The notes beneath the pieces are model-generated. The model made no database searches. It saw only the letters and a list, made by a program, of their open reading frames with translations, and was not told the origin of the DNA. From assembly GCA_003156615.1 (NCBI GenBank), contig PMHI01000489.1, forward strand, positions 1-7,836: 7,836 bases of DNA, given 5' to 3'. Origin of the DNA: Acidobacteriaceae bacterium (lineage in GTDB: Bacteria > Acidobacteriota > Terriglobia > Terriglobales > SbA1). A program made the translations under genes and the position numbers. Numbering within the stretch: position 1 is the first letter of the stretch; every line of letters starts with the position of its first letter. Of this stretch, positions 1 through 6,184 are shown piece after piece.

Positions 1-108
1 CGACAACTATCGATCCGAACGGAGCGCTGCGGTCAGAAGGAGTGGGGCTGCGGTAGTGGCGTGCGCGCTGGTCCCGTTAAGCGGGAGATCGTTCGCGACC
101 GAAGAACG

Positions 109-165
109 GCTCCTGCTCAGGATGACAGTCGTCGTGTAGTAGTCAAACTGCATCGCTCCTGCTCA
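109..165. repeat. 11-bp direct repeat flanking the GH127 3' end
   Basis: GCTCCTGCTCA occurs at 109-119 and again at 155-165, 46 bases apart. The second copy contains the GH127 stop codon (TCA on this strand). The segment after the first copy, AGGATGACAG (119-128), shares GGATGACAG with 2289-2297 at the other end of the same gene. These could be parts of a dispersed intergenic repeat, or chance. The rest of 1-162 shows no gene. Confidence 0.4.
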
Positions 166-2199
166 CGCCTCAGCGGCGGGGCGGAAGCGCCAGTAAACGC
201 AATAGCGCTGGTTGAACAGGCGATAAAAGGGACTCAGGACGACATCCTTGGGACGGCCCGCGCCCACGGTGCGAAAAGTGAGCGCTATGTCTTTCTCGCT
301 GACCGTCTTGCCGACTGGGGCACTGACCGGTTGAATCCACTTGTCGAGGAGGTTGCGGTCGCCGGCGAGTTCGGGCGCGGCGATGGGGGGAAAGCCTCCG
401 TGCAGAAATTTGTCGTCAGAGTAGATGCGCTTCGAGTCGAGATTCTCGGTGCCGAGTTCGCCGGCGAGCACCAGCGGGCCGTACATGATGGCGGCTAGCG
501 TGGGGTCGTCGGGAATGGTCTGCAAATGCAGGCGCATGGGCAGCTTTACATCCACGTGGTCGCCATTTTTCCAGGTGCGGTCGATTTTCGCGTAGCTCGA
601 AGGTGCCAGCTTTTGGTGGGGCTGGAAAGGCTTGCCGTTGACCGTGACGCTGGCGGCGTCGGCCCAATAGGGAATGCGTACGTTCAAGGTGAAGCGAGCG
701 GGCGATTTCGTCTGAATGACCAGTCGAGTCCCGGCTTCCTCGGGAAAGCGAGTTTCCTGCCGGACGATGACCCCTTTGTCCCGCCAGTTCACTTCCGAGG
801 CGAAAAATAAATTCACCCACAGCGACTGCTCATTGTGAAAATAGAACCCCTCGCTGAGCTTCGAGAAATTTTCCAGGCCGGTACCGCAGCAACAGAAGAA
901 GCCTTCGTGCGGAACGAAGTGAACTTTCCACTGGCCGGATTGCATTCCGAGGTAGTAAAGCGGCGAGCCATCGGCTGGGTTGGGGGTGGCGAGGATGTGG
1001 TTCAGAAAAGCGCGCTCGTAATAATCAGCGTATTGCGGCTCGGCCTGCCAGGTGAAGAGCTGGCGGGTGAGCTTGAGCATGTTATAGGTGTTGCAGGTTT
1101 CCTGCGAGAGGTCCGTAAGCTCGGAGGCGAGCACGTCGGGCGGCGTCCGGAAGTGTTCGCTGGCGCTGTTGCCGCCGGTGACGTAGCTGCGATGTAGCGC
1201 GACCTGCTGCCAGAAAAACTTCGCCGCGTCGCGGTAATGGGGGTCGCCGGTAAGTTCGAATTCGCGGGCGGCCCCGATGAACTTGGGGATCTGGGTGTTG
1301 GCGTGGAGGGTGGTAAGAGTATCGCGCCCCTCGGCGGCGGGATCCATCACTGCGTGATGATCAAAGCGTTTCGCAACCGCCAGATAACGGGGATTTCCGG
1401 TGACGCCGGAGAGGTTGGCCAGAACTTCGTTCATGCCGCCGAATTCGATTTGCAAGGTTCGCTGCATTTGTTCTTCCGGGAGCCGGCCGGTGCGCCAGTC
1501 CATCCAAGCAGCCATGCCCTCGAGCACCTGAAGCGCCTGCGGATTCTGCATGAGTTGGTTGACATCGAGCAAGCCAGCCATGATCTTATGGAGGGCATAC
1601 CAGACGACCGCGGCCGGACGGCCCTGTTCAAGGTCGTCGAATCCCGATTCAGGGAACGCGGAAAGATAGCCCTTGTCGCCAAGCTGCGCCTGGCATTTTG
1701 CCAGCTCCGACACCATAGCGGCGGCCTTCGTCTTGATGCGGACATCGCCGGTGGAGGCATACATCTGGCTGCAAGCGGAAAGAAAATGACCGACATAATG
1801 GCCACGCCATCCGTTGGTTGGAGATTCGCGGTTGTAGAGCGGTTCGGCCGCCGATGGAAGTTTTGCGTTCACGCGGAAGTTATGCAGCAGGCGGTCAGAA
1901 TCAAGGGCGAGGGCGTAGTTGAGAGTTTGTTCGCGCATCCGGAGCAGATCGGGGTCGAGGATCCTGACATCTTCAAGACGGAATGGGATGGCGGTGGGGA
2001 GGGGAAGCGAGTGCGTATCCTGCTGGTCGGCGCCGGTCAGATTCCACGGATCAAACTTCGAGGAACCAAGCTTCAATGAATCAAGCGCCAGGGCCGCATC
2101 ATGATTCATACGTGGCGTAAGCGCTCTGCCGGTCGCTCTCGTCGCGGCAAGCGCCGTGCCGCCGTAGAGTACGCGGCGCAGAAAGTCACGTCTGATCAT
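163..2199 (-). CDS. Tat-exported GH127-family (DUF1680) beta-L-arabinofuranosidase-like enzyme
   Basis: This 678-residue protein is predicted to cleave terminal beta-L-arabinofuranosyl units from plant glycans outside the cytoplasm. The N-terminus is a twin-arginine signal (RRDFL at residues 3-7, then a hydrophobic stretch to about residue 20). The body has the GH127 alpha/alpha-barrel signatures: GWRGHYVGHFLSA near 130-142, TGGNSASEHF at 341-350, ETCNTYNMLKL at 367-377 and FFCCCGTGLE at 434-443. By analogy with Bifidobacterium HypBA1, Glu367, Cys369 and the Cys436/Cys437 pair would bind zinc. One of that pair would be the nucleophile, and Glu348 the likely acid/base. These assignments come from motif alignment by eye. 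Length fits the family. The ATG at 2199 is supported by AGGA (2207-2210) seven bases upstream and by the signal peptide starting there. It could instead belong to the related GH146 group; exact substrate is unknown. It stands alone, divergent from the sigma operon. Confidence 0.92.
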   Translation of the reverse strand: MIRRDFLRRVLYGGTALAATRATGRALTPRMNHDAALALDSLKLGSSKFDPWNLTGADQQDTHSLPLPTAIPFRLEDVRILDPDLLRMREQTLNYALALDSDRLLHNFRVNAKLPSAAEPLYNRESPTNGWRGHYVGHFLSACSQMYASTGDVRIKTKAAAMVSELAKCQAQLGDKGYLSAFPESGFDDLEQGRPAAVVWYALHKIMAGLLDVNQLMQNPQALQVLEGMAAWMDWRTGRLPEEQMQRTLQIEFGGMNEVLANLSGVTGNPRYLAVAKRFDHHAVMDPAAEGRDTLTTLHANTQIPKFIGAAREFELTGDPHYRDAAKFFWQQVALHRSYVTGGNSASEHFRTPPDVLASELTDLSQETCNTYNMLKLTRQLFTWQAEPQYADYYERAFLNHILATPNPADGSPLYYLGMQSGQWKVHFVPHEGFFCCCGTGLENFSKLSEGFYFHNEQSLWVNLFFASEVNWRDKGVIVRQETRFPEEAGTRLVIQTKSPARFTLNVRIPYWADAASVTVNGKPFQPHQKLAPSSYAKIDRTWKNGDHVDVKLPMRLHLQTIPDDPTLAAIMYGPLVLAGELGTENLDSKRIYSDDKFLHGGFPPIAAPELAGDRNLLDKWIQPVSAPVGKTVSEKDIALTFRTVGAGRPKDVVLSPFYRLFNQRYCVYWRFRPAAEA

Positions 2200-2693
2200 C
2201 GAAATATCCTACCACTGGGCCGACGGGATTTTGACCGGACGATACGTGCTCCGGGGATGTTGATTTTACTTCAGTGTCCGGCGATGGGGGATGACAGGTC
2301 AAGGAGAGGAAAAGACACGAAACAGACAGAATTGCACGCTAAGGAATGCAAGTCATTGATTTACAAAGGCCCTGGTCTATTTCATGAACTGGGCCATGTT
2401 TGCCCATTTCACGCATTCGTAAGATATTGAAGATATTAAGCAGATGGCGGCTTAACAGTCGGTTTTAATCCGCTTGATAACTTCTGGCGCTGGTTCCTTT
2501 TGGAATATTTGTAGTCCTTATTTGTTCCTGGCAGAAAAAAGCACAGCTCCTCCCAACCCCCGTCGAATCTCCCTCCAGACCGGCACGCGCCACTGACACA
2601 AGATCTTACTCTTGGGGCGTTCATCATAAAAATGGGTTCCCTGTCGAACTCAAAGCCAGGCGGTGGCGTCTGGCAATTGTAGGGAGAGAACCG
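2200..2693. other. Divergent intergenic region between the GH127 gene and the ECF sigma operon
   Basis: These 494 bases hold no convincing gene; reading frames crossing them have no family-like sequence. The region must carry the start signals for both flanking genes. The SD of the GH127 gene lies at 2207-2210 (minus), and that of the sigma gene, GGGAGAG, at 2682-2688 (plus). I see a 9-bp tandem repeat at 2421-2438 (AAGATATTG then AAGATATTA). Two mutually exclusive short stems share the GGGC near 2391. An imperfect dyad, GGGTTC-N6-GAACTC, sits at 2634-2651. I could not pick a convincing sigma-70 or ECF (GGAAC...GTC type) promoter by eye. Confidence 0.6.
2421..2438. repeat. 9-bp tandem repeat, two copies
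   Basis: AAGATATTG (2421-2429) is followed directly by AAGATATTA (2430-2438), differing only in the last base. It lies in the AT-richer part of the divergent intergenic region, about 255 bases upstream of the sigma gene. It could be two half-sites for a DNA-binding protein or simple slippage; the sequence alone does not decide. Confidence 0.5.
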
Positions 2694-3245
2694 ATGCAGG
2701 AATTCACCTGGCCCGGTCGCACGGCGGAGACCGAGTTGGCGTTCGATCTTGAAACGGCTGCCCTCAGGCGCGAGTTTGAACAGCGGCTCGAGGAGTGCGG
2801 CACGCTGGCGTTCCGGGTTGCACGTGGAGTCTTGCGCAATGCAGCCGATGCAGAGGATGTCGCTCAGGAAGCAATTCTGCGTTCGTACCGTCGCTTTGAG
2901 CGACTCCGCGACCCCTCGCGGTTCCGGGCATGGCTGGTTCGAATCAGCTTCCGTCTCGCGCTGGATCATGGGCGTTCCGCGCGCCGCCGCGAACAGCGGG
3001 AAACCGCGTGGGCGACCGATGTGCCGAAGCCGACCGCCGAGGACATCGCCGCGTCCAACGAATTCGGGCGGCGCTTGGAAGAAGCGATGGCGGCACTGTC
3101 AGAAAAATCACGGCTCGTCTTGTTACTCACAAGTATGGATGGTCACTCGCTCGAAGAGGTGGCAGAGCTACTACAGTTGCCGGTCGGCACCGTGAAATCG
3201 CGTCTGCATTCCGCACGGAAGCAACTTGCGGAGAAATTACGATGA
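2694..3245 (+). CDS. ECF-type RNA polymerase sigma factor
   Basis: This 183-residue sigma-70-family factor of the extracytoplasmic-function type directs RNA polymerase to a small regulon when released from its anti-sigma factor. Region 2 spans roughly residues 24-95 and holds the core-binding/-10 recognition signature ADAEDVAQEAILRSYRRF (51-68) and the RAWLVRISFR segment (78-87). Region 4 spans about 128-181, with the -35-binding helix-turn-helix LEEVAELLQLPVGTVKSRLH (153-172). Regions 1 and 3 are absent, as expected for ECF factors. The ATG at 2694 has GGGAGAG (2682-2688) upstream; an N-terminal stretch of about 23 residues before region 2 is poorly conserved in character. The stop codon overlaps the start of the next gene (ATGA), so the two are probably translationally coupled. 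No C-terminal extension is seen. The regulon and inducing signal cannot be read from the sequence. Confidence 0.94.
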   Translation: MQEFTWPGRTAETELAFDLETAALRREFEQRLEECGTLAFRVARGVLRNAADAEDVAQEAILRSYRRFERLRDPSRFRAWLVRISFRLALDHGRSARRREQRETAWATDVPKPTAEDIAASNEFGRRLEEAMAALSEKSRLVLLLTSMDGHSLEEVAELLQLPVGTVKSRLHSARKQLAEKLR

Positions 3246-3940
3246 CTTGCGACAAATACGAGAATGCGCTGCTGCTAACGGCAGCGAGCAATGGCGAACT
3301 GGATGCGAAGCTGGCTCGGCACCTTGAGCGTTGTTCGACGTGTCGCATGACTCTGCGCTCGGAGCGGGAATTGTTCTCCCGAATCGACAGTGCCCTGCGC
3401 GCGCAGGTGAACGGGGACCTGCGGCCTGGTTTTCTGACACAGTTGCGACTCCAGCTTTCGAAAAAGCTGACTGCCCGACCTGGATCGGAGCGCCTGTGGC
3501 ATGTGGCGGGAGCGGCTTTGGCGCTTACTCTGATCGCGATGTTCTATCCGTTGGTCGATTCGCGACAATCAAGCGTCCAAGGAAACCTGCAGACGCCCAC
3601 GATTAAAGTGCCGCAGAGTGGCGGAGTGAAGCAATCCCGGCGTGCCAGTGAAGATATAGGAGTGCGGTCCCGCCATCACTCCAAGCGTCCGGCCCAAAAC
3701 GCAGTCCCGCAGGAACCGGAAGTCTTGGTGCCGCCAGATGAACAGAAAGCCTTTGCGCAATTCGTGGCTTGCGTCGCAAAGCGCGATGCAGTAGCGCAAG
3801 CGTTTGTGACGCCGGTGGCGACCAAAACCGTTGACAGGAACACGGAACTGCCTCAGGTGTCTTCAGTTGACATCGCCGATCTCCAATGGGGTCGAGCGCG
3901 ACAGAAAGAATGGATCGATCAGACTGGCAGCTCAGAGTGA
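3242..3940 (+). CDS. Transmembrane zinc-finger anti-sigma factor
   Basis: This 232-residue protein is the likely partner that holds the adjacent ECF sigma factor inactive at the inner membrane. The start is the ATG at 3242, overlapping the sigma stop (ATGA) with GGAG at 3230-3233 upstream; longer forms beginning inside the sigma gene are shadows. The N-terminal 45 residues form a ZAS-type anti-sigma domain: His27-x3-Cys31-x2-Cys34 is visible, with Cys3 a plausible fourth zinc ligand. A single membrane segment lies at about 85-105 (LWHVAGAALALTLIAMFYPL). The rest, about 125 residues, would be periplasmic. It is rich in charged residues, Pro and Ser, and has no recognisable sensory domain. One-segment topology and coupling to the sigma gene follow the classic ECF/anti-sigma pattern. 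Release by proteolysis or by zinc/redox change is possible but not shown by the sequence. Confidence 0.88.
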   Translation: MTCDKYENALLLTAASNGELDAKLARHLERCSTCRMTLRSERELFSRIDSALRAQVNGDLRPGFLTQLRLQLSKKLTARPGSERLWHVAGAALALTLIAMFYPLVDSRQSSVQGNLQTPTIKVPQSGGVKQSRRASEDIGVRSRHHSKRPAQNAVPQEPEVLVPPDEQKAFAQFVACVAKRDAVAQAFVTPVATKTVDRNTELPQVSSVDIADLQWGRARQKEWIDQTGSSE

Positions 3941-3962
3941 GTTCCACAGACTTAGGTGATGC

Positions 3963-3968
3963 AGGAGG
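3963..3968 (+). promoter_or_regulatory. Shine-Dalgarno that fixes the start of the secreted protein
   Basis: AGGAGG, continuing as AAG, lies four bases before the ATG at 3973. It decides between this start and an in-frame ATG at 3886 that lies inside the anti-sigma gene. The choice is reinforced because a signal peptide begins exactly at 3973. Confidence 0.75.
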
Positions 3969-3972
3969 AAGA

Positions 3973-4554
3973 ATGGGAAGAAGAGCGAACGCCGCATTCC
4001 TAGTGGCAGCATTGGCGATGGGAACACCGTGGGTTTCGGCACAAGAGAAACCTAAGAACGAGGACGTGGCCATGGAAGCCCGTCAAACGGAAACGACACC
4101 TTTGAAGATATCGGTCACGTTTACGGAATTTGAGGGCGACAAGAAAGTGAAGAGCTTGCCCTACACGATGGTTGTGGTCGCGGACGGAAGGCCACCGAAG
4201 TCGGTAGTGAAGATGGGGAGCCGCGTTCCGGTTTACACGGGCAAAGAATCCGGGATGCAATATGTGGACGTTGGCACCAATATCGACTGCCAAGCGTCTC
4301 GCACAAAGGAAAACAAGTTCGACATCAGGCTGAATCTCGAGCGATCGTGGGTGGAGGGCAATGTAGCAGTTGCCGTTGATCCCGGTGCGTCTCTGCAATC
4401 ATCGGGGCAATTTCCAGAACCAATTTTGCGGCAATTCAAATCAGAGTTAAGTCTGATACTGCGGGATGGCCAAACGGTAGAAAGCTCGTTTGCTACGGAC
4501 CCTCTGAGTGGGAAAGTCTTTAAGGTGGAGGTAGCACTCAACGTAGTGAAATGA
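3973..4554 (+). CDS. Small secreted protein with a secretin-like C-terminal pattern, third gene of the ECF operon
   Basis: This is a 193-residue exported protein of unknown function. Residues 1-23 form a Sec signal peptide (basic start, hydrophobic core, VSA before Gln24). The mature part looks all-beta: alternating strands at about 44-52 and 63-70, then YVDVGTNID (97-105), FDIRLNLE (116-123), PILRQFKSELSL (150-161) and RDGQTV (164-169). That order (DVG strand, long strand pair, then DGQTV) recalls the end of the secretin domain of type II/III and pilus secretins. The N-terminal secretin parts and pore-forming length are missing, so it cannot be a complete secretin. From memory, unverified, proteins with this layout accompany ECF/anti-sigma pairs in Acidobacteriota. 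It starts 32 bases after the anti-sigma stop, so it is probably co-transcribed and may be the module's effector or sensor. It has a single Cys in the mature part (residue 106) and no lipobox. Confidence 0.8.
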   Translation: MGRRANAAFLVAALAMGTPWVSAQEKPKNEDVAMEARQTETTPLKISVTFTEFEGDKKVKSLPYTMVVVADGRPPKSVVKMGSRVPVYTGKESGMQYVDVGTNIDCQASRTKENKFDIRLNLERSWVEGNVAVAVDPGASLQSSGQFPEPILRQFKSELSLILRDGQTVESSFATDPLSGKVFKVEVALNVVK

Positions 4555-4582
4555 CGAGTGTTCTGACCATCGGAGGACATAT

Positions 4583-4684
4583 TTGTCTGTACGCCTGACG
4601 GCAGTGGTCGCACACGATGAGAAACGCACTCCTGCACGCGTCCAGCCGCCAGTAGCCAACAATGCGAATGGGAAGATAATTTAG
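4583..4684 (+). CDS. Possible 33-residue small ORF ahead of the acetyltransferase gene
   Basis: A TTG codon at 4583 follows GGAGGA (4572-4577) with a five-base spacer and opens 33 codons ending in TAG at 4682-4684, two bases before the GTG of the acetyltransferase gene. The peptide begins MSVRLTAVVAHDEK and ends NNANGKII; it has no membrane segment or recognised motif. The good ribosome site and tight abutment suggest a leader whose translation could couple to the downstream gene. Against it are the weak TTG start, the short length and the lack of any family match I can name. It could also be a chance frame in a 132-base intergenic gap. Confidence 0.3.
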   Translation: MSVRLTAVVAHDEKRTPARVQPPVANNANGKII

Positions 4685-4686
4685 GG

Positions 4687-5238
4687 GTGGAAACAAAGCG
4701 CACGACTTTCGATCTTCAACCCACCCTCAAGAGCAGCCTGCTCGAACTCAGGCCGCTTCGCGCCAGCGATTTCCAGCTTTTGTACGCGGTGGCTTCGGAT
4801 CCATTGATTTGGGAGCTGCACCCGGTCACGGACCGCTGGAAAGAGGATGTATTCCGAAAATTCTTTCAGGAGTCTCTGGGTTCGGGCGGGGCACTGACGG
4901 CCGTTGACTGCAAACTCGGCAAAGTAATCGGATCGTCACGGTTTCACGGATACGAAAAACAAAAAAGTGAAATCGAGATTGGCTGGACGTTTTTGGCGCG
5001 CTCGCACTGGGGCGGGACCTACAATCGGGAGATGAAAGAACTCATGTTGCGGCATGCGTTCGCTTTCGTGGATCGCGTCGTCTTTCTTGTCGGTCTGAAC
5101 AACCTGCGTTCGCAGCGGGCAGTAGAGAAAATCGGCGGCACTGCTGTCGGTTCAAGGCGCGATGCAGGTGGTCGGGAAAGCATTGTTTACGAGGTCACTA
5201 TATCTTCGTTCCGAGAGAAGTTCCGCATGCCGAACTGA
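4687..5238 (+). CDS. GNAT-family N-acetyltransferase, RimJ/RimL type
   Basis: This 183-residue acetyltransferase is predicted to move an acetyl group from acetyl-CoA to an amine, possibly a protein N-terminus or a small molecule; the acceptor is unknown. It has the RimJ/RimL (Acetyltransf_3) layout: LELRPLRASDFQLLY at 19-33, the EIEIGWTF strand at 95-102, the pyrophosphate-binding loop region ARSHWGGTYNREMKELML at 104-121 (a loose form of the Q/R-x-x-G-x-G/A signature), and N139-L-R-S-Q-R-A-V-E-K-I-G-G151, the family's C-terminal motif. The GTG start at 4687 is chosen because GGGAAG (4670-4675) lies 11 bases upstream and the family's first strand follows closely. No better in-frame ATG exists before the conserved region. 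It is cytoplasmic. It converges with the pyrophosphatase gene 46 bases away. Membership in the sigma operon is possible but the 132-base gap makes it uncertain. Confidence 0.85.
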   Translation: METKRTTFDLQPTLKSSLLELRPLRASDFQLLYAVASDPLIWELHPVTDRWKEDVFRKFFQESLGSGGALTAVDCKLGKVIGSSRFHGYEKQKSEIEIGWTFLARSHWGGTYNREMKELMLRHAFAFVDRVVFLVGLNNLRSQRAVEKIGGTAVGSRRDAGGRESIVYEVTISSFREKFRMPN

Positions 5239-5284
5239 CCCGACGCATGAACTTCTTAAAGAAGACATTGAACTGGCGAACAAA

Positions 5285-5851
5285 TCACCGTCGGCGCGCA
5301 GCTCGCATGCCGTCTTTGATCCGCTTCCTTGCTTCCTTTGGTCCTTTCACACCAATCACGCGATACTGCTCACCGCTCAGCTGGTGATAGTTCACAAAAA
5401 ACTCTTCCAGCTCTAACAGGAACTGCTTGCCCAGATCATCGATATGTTTGATATCGGCAAAACTGTGATTCGCTTTCTCGATAGCAACCACACGATCGTT
5501 CCGTTCCCTCATTTTTTTATTGCCCTGCTCGCCTTCGATGATTCCTATCACCCGACACTTTAAGACGCAGCCCGGAAAGGCGGGATCATCCATAAGAACC
5601 AAAACGTCGGTGGGGTCGCCATCTTCAGCTTTTGTGCCGGGAATGAATCCGAAATCGTACGGAAAGGTCATTCCAGCGGGCAGGACTTTTTTTAGCTCAA
5701 AAACTCTCTGCTCTTCCTCGAACGCATATTTATTGCGGCTGCCTTTTGGTGTCTCAATGATTACTTGAAGGATCGCGTCATCTTTCTGATCCAATGAGGG
5801 CAGCCGGGACGGGTCGGCTAGCGAACCCGTAGATCTCTTCTTTTTGCTCAT
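5285..5851 (-). CDS. ppa: Inorganic pyrophosphatase, class I, divergent subfamily
   Basis: This 188-residue cytoplasmic enzyme hydrolyses pyrophosphate to two phosphates, pulling biosynthetic reactions forward. The class I signature D77-G-D-P-T-D-V83 supplies the core metal-binding Asp residues. Upstream, IIETPKGSRNKY (31-42) gives Glu33 and Lys41, and FPYDFGFIPGT (63-73) the conserved Tyr. Compared by eye with E. coli Ppa, several active-site positions differ: E31 appears as Ala43, R43 as Lys55, K104 as Arg120 in the RNDR motif, and K142 as His156. This looks like a recognisable subfamily rather than decay, since the frame is intact and other motifs are strict. The N-terminus (1-24) is a basic, low-similarity extension, and the C-terminus ends in an Arg-rich tail (RAARRR). 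The ATG at 5851 lacks a good Shine-Dalgarno. It overlaps the stop of a short upstream frame as ATGA, so coupled initiation is possible. Catalase lies upstream on the same strand. Confidence 0.9.
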   Translation of the reverse strand: MSKKKRSTGSLADPSRLPSLDQKDDAILQVIIETPKGSRNKYAFEEEQRVFELKKVLPAGMTFPYDFGFIPGTKAEDGDPTDVLVLMDDPAFPGCVLKCRVIGIIEGEQGNKKMRERNDRVVAIEKANHSFADIKHIDDLGKQFLLELEEFFVNYHQLSGEQYRVIGVKGPKEARKRIKDGMRAARRR

Positions 5852-5900
5852 AGGTAGTTCGAAATTGTCCGACAGCTATATTTTTCCGAACGAATATTCA

Positions 5901-6118
5901 TTACGCCTTCCGCATTTGAGGCAAAACTTCCTGGCCGTAGAAATCGATGGCTCGTTTCTGGATCGGGCTGGCCGAGTGAATAGGGACTTCCGTCGCGAGC
6001 CTCGCTGGCCTCGGTTCCGCTCTTGATTGAACCCACGGCCGCCGACATTCGCCATGGCCGACTTCAGCAGGGTTCGACGATTCCAGGCCGCATTTACGCG
6101 GCGTTCCGGGAAATCCAT
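5901..6118 (-). pseudogene. Probable remnant of a Tat-signal gene, frameshifted and internally deleted
   Basis: An ATG at 6118 follows GGAGG (6123-6127, minus strand) by four bases and reads into a clear twin-arginine motif, NRRTLLKSAMA (residues 13-23). After that the frame loses protein character. A second frame nearby continues plausibly as MSAAVGSIKSGTEASEA (from 6048), like the rest of a Tat leader. A third frame ends as KRAIDFYGQEVLPQMRKA with TAA at 5901-5903, which reads like a genuine enzyme C-terminus. The simplest reading is a Tat-exported enzyme that lost most of its body and suffered frameshifts. The C-terminal segment loosely recalls luciferase-like monooxygenases, but that is a weak impression and those are usually cytoplasmic. 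The parent family is unknown. It lies 66 bases after the catalase stop and before the pyrophosphatase, all on one strand. The alternative is ordinary intergenic DNA. Confidence 0.35.
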
Positions 6119-6184
6119 TCGGCCTCCGCTCGTGCACCAGTACTCTTTGCGCGCTTATTCTTCTTCGCGCGCCTTCAACGATTT

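Noticed and set aside
72..86. Hairpin TCCCG-TTAAG-CGGGA downstream of the GH127 gene as its terminator
   Set aside because: The stem is 5 bp and no T-run follows in the minus-strand direction; it could still act with a Rho-type mechanism but cannot be supported.
1237..2079. 280-codon plus-strand open frame antisense to the GH127 gene
   Set aside because: Its sequence shows no family motif, while the minus strand carries clear GH127 motifs across the same span; high GC makes such antisense frames common.
2436..2969. 177-codon minus-strand frame covering the intergenic region and the start of the sigma gene
   Set aside because: It overlaps sigma region 2 antisense, has odd composition and no recognisable motif.
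2930..3241. In-frame extension of the anti-sigma gene back into the sigma gene
   Set aside because: The extension is the sigma gene read in another frame; the ATG at 3242 with GGAG upstream and the zinc-finger domain right after it is the natural start.
3886..3972. Earlier in-frame start for the secreted protein
   Set aside because: It lies within the anti-sigma gene, would bury the signal peptide, and AGGAGG marks the ATG at 3973.
5252..5264. Inverted repeat CTTCT-TAA-AGAAG between the convergent acetyltransferase and pyrophosphatase genes as a shared terminator
   Set aside because: The stem is AT-rich, only 5 bp with a 3-base loop, and no T-run follows on either strand.
5162..5416. 84-codon plus-strand frame crossing the end of the acetyltransferase and the pyrophosphatase
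   Set aside because: It overlaps two well-supported genes and shows no motif of its own.
6149..6172. GCGCGC pair (6149-6154 and 6167-6172) just after the catalase stop as a terminator
   Set aside because: GCGCGC is self-complementary, so a pair in GC-rich DNA is weak evidence, and no T-run follows on the minus strand.
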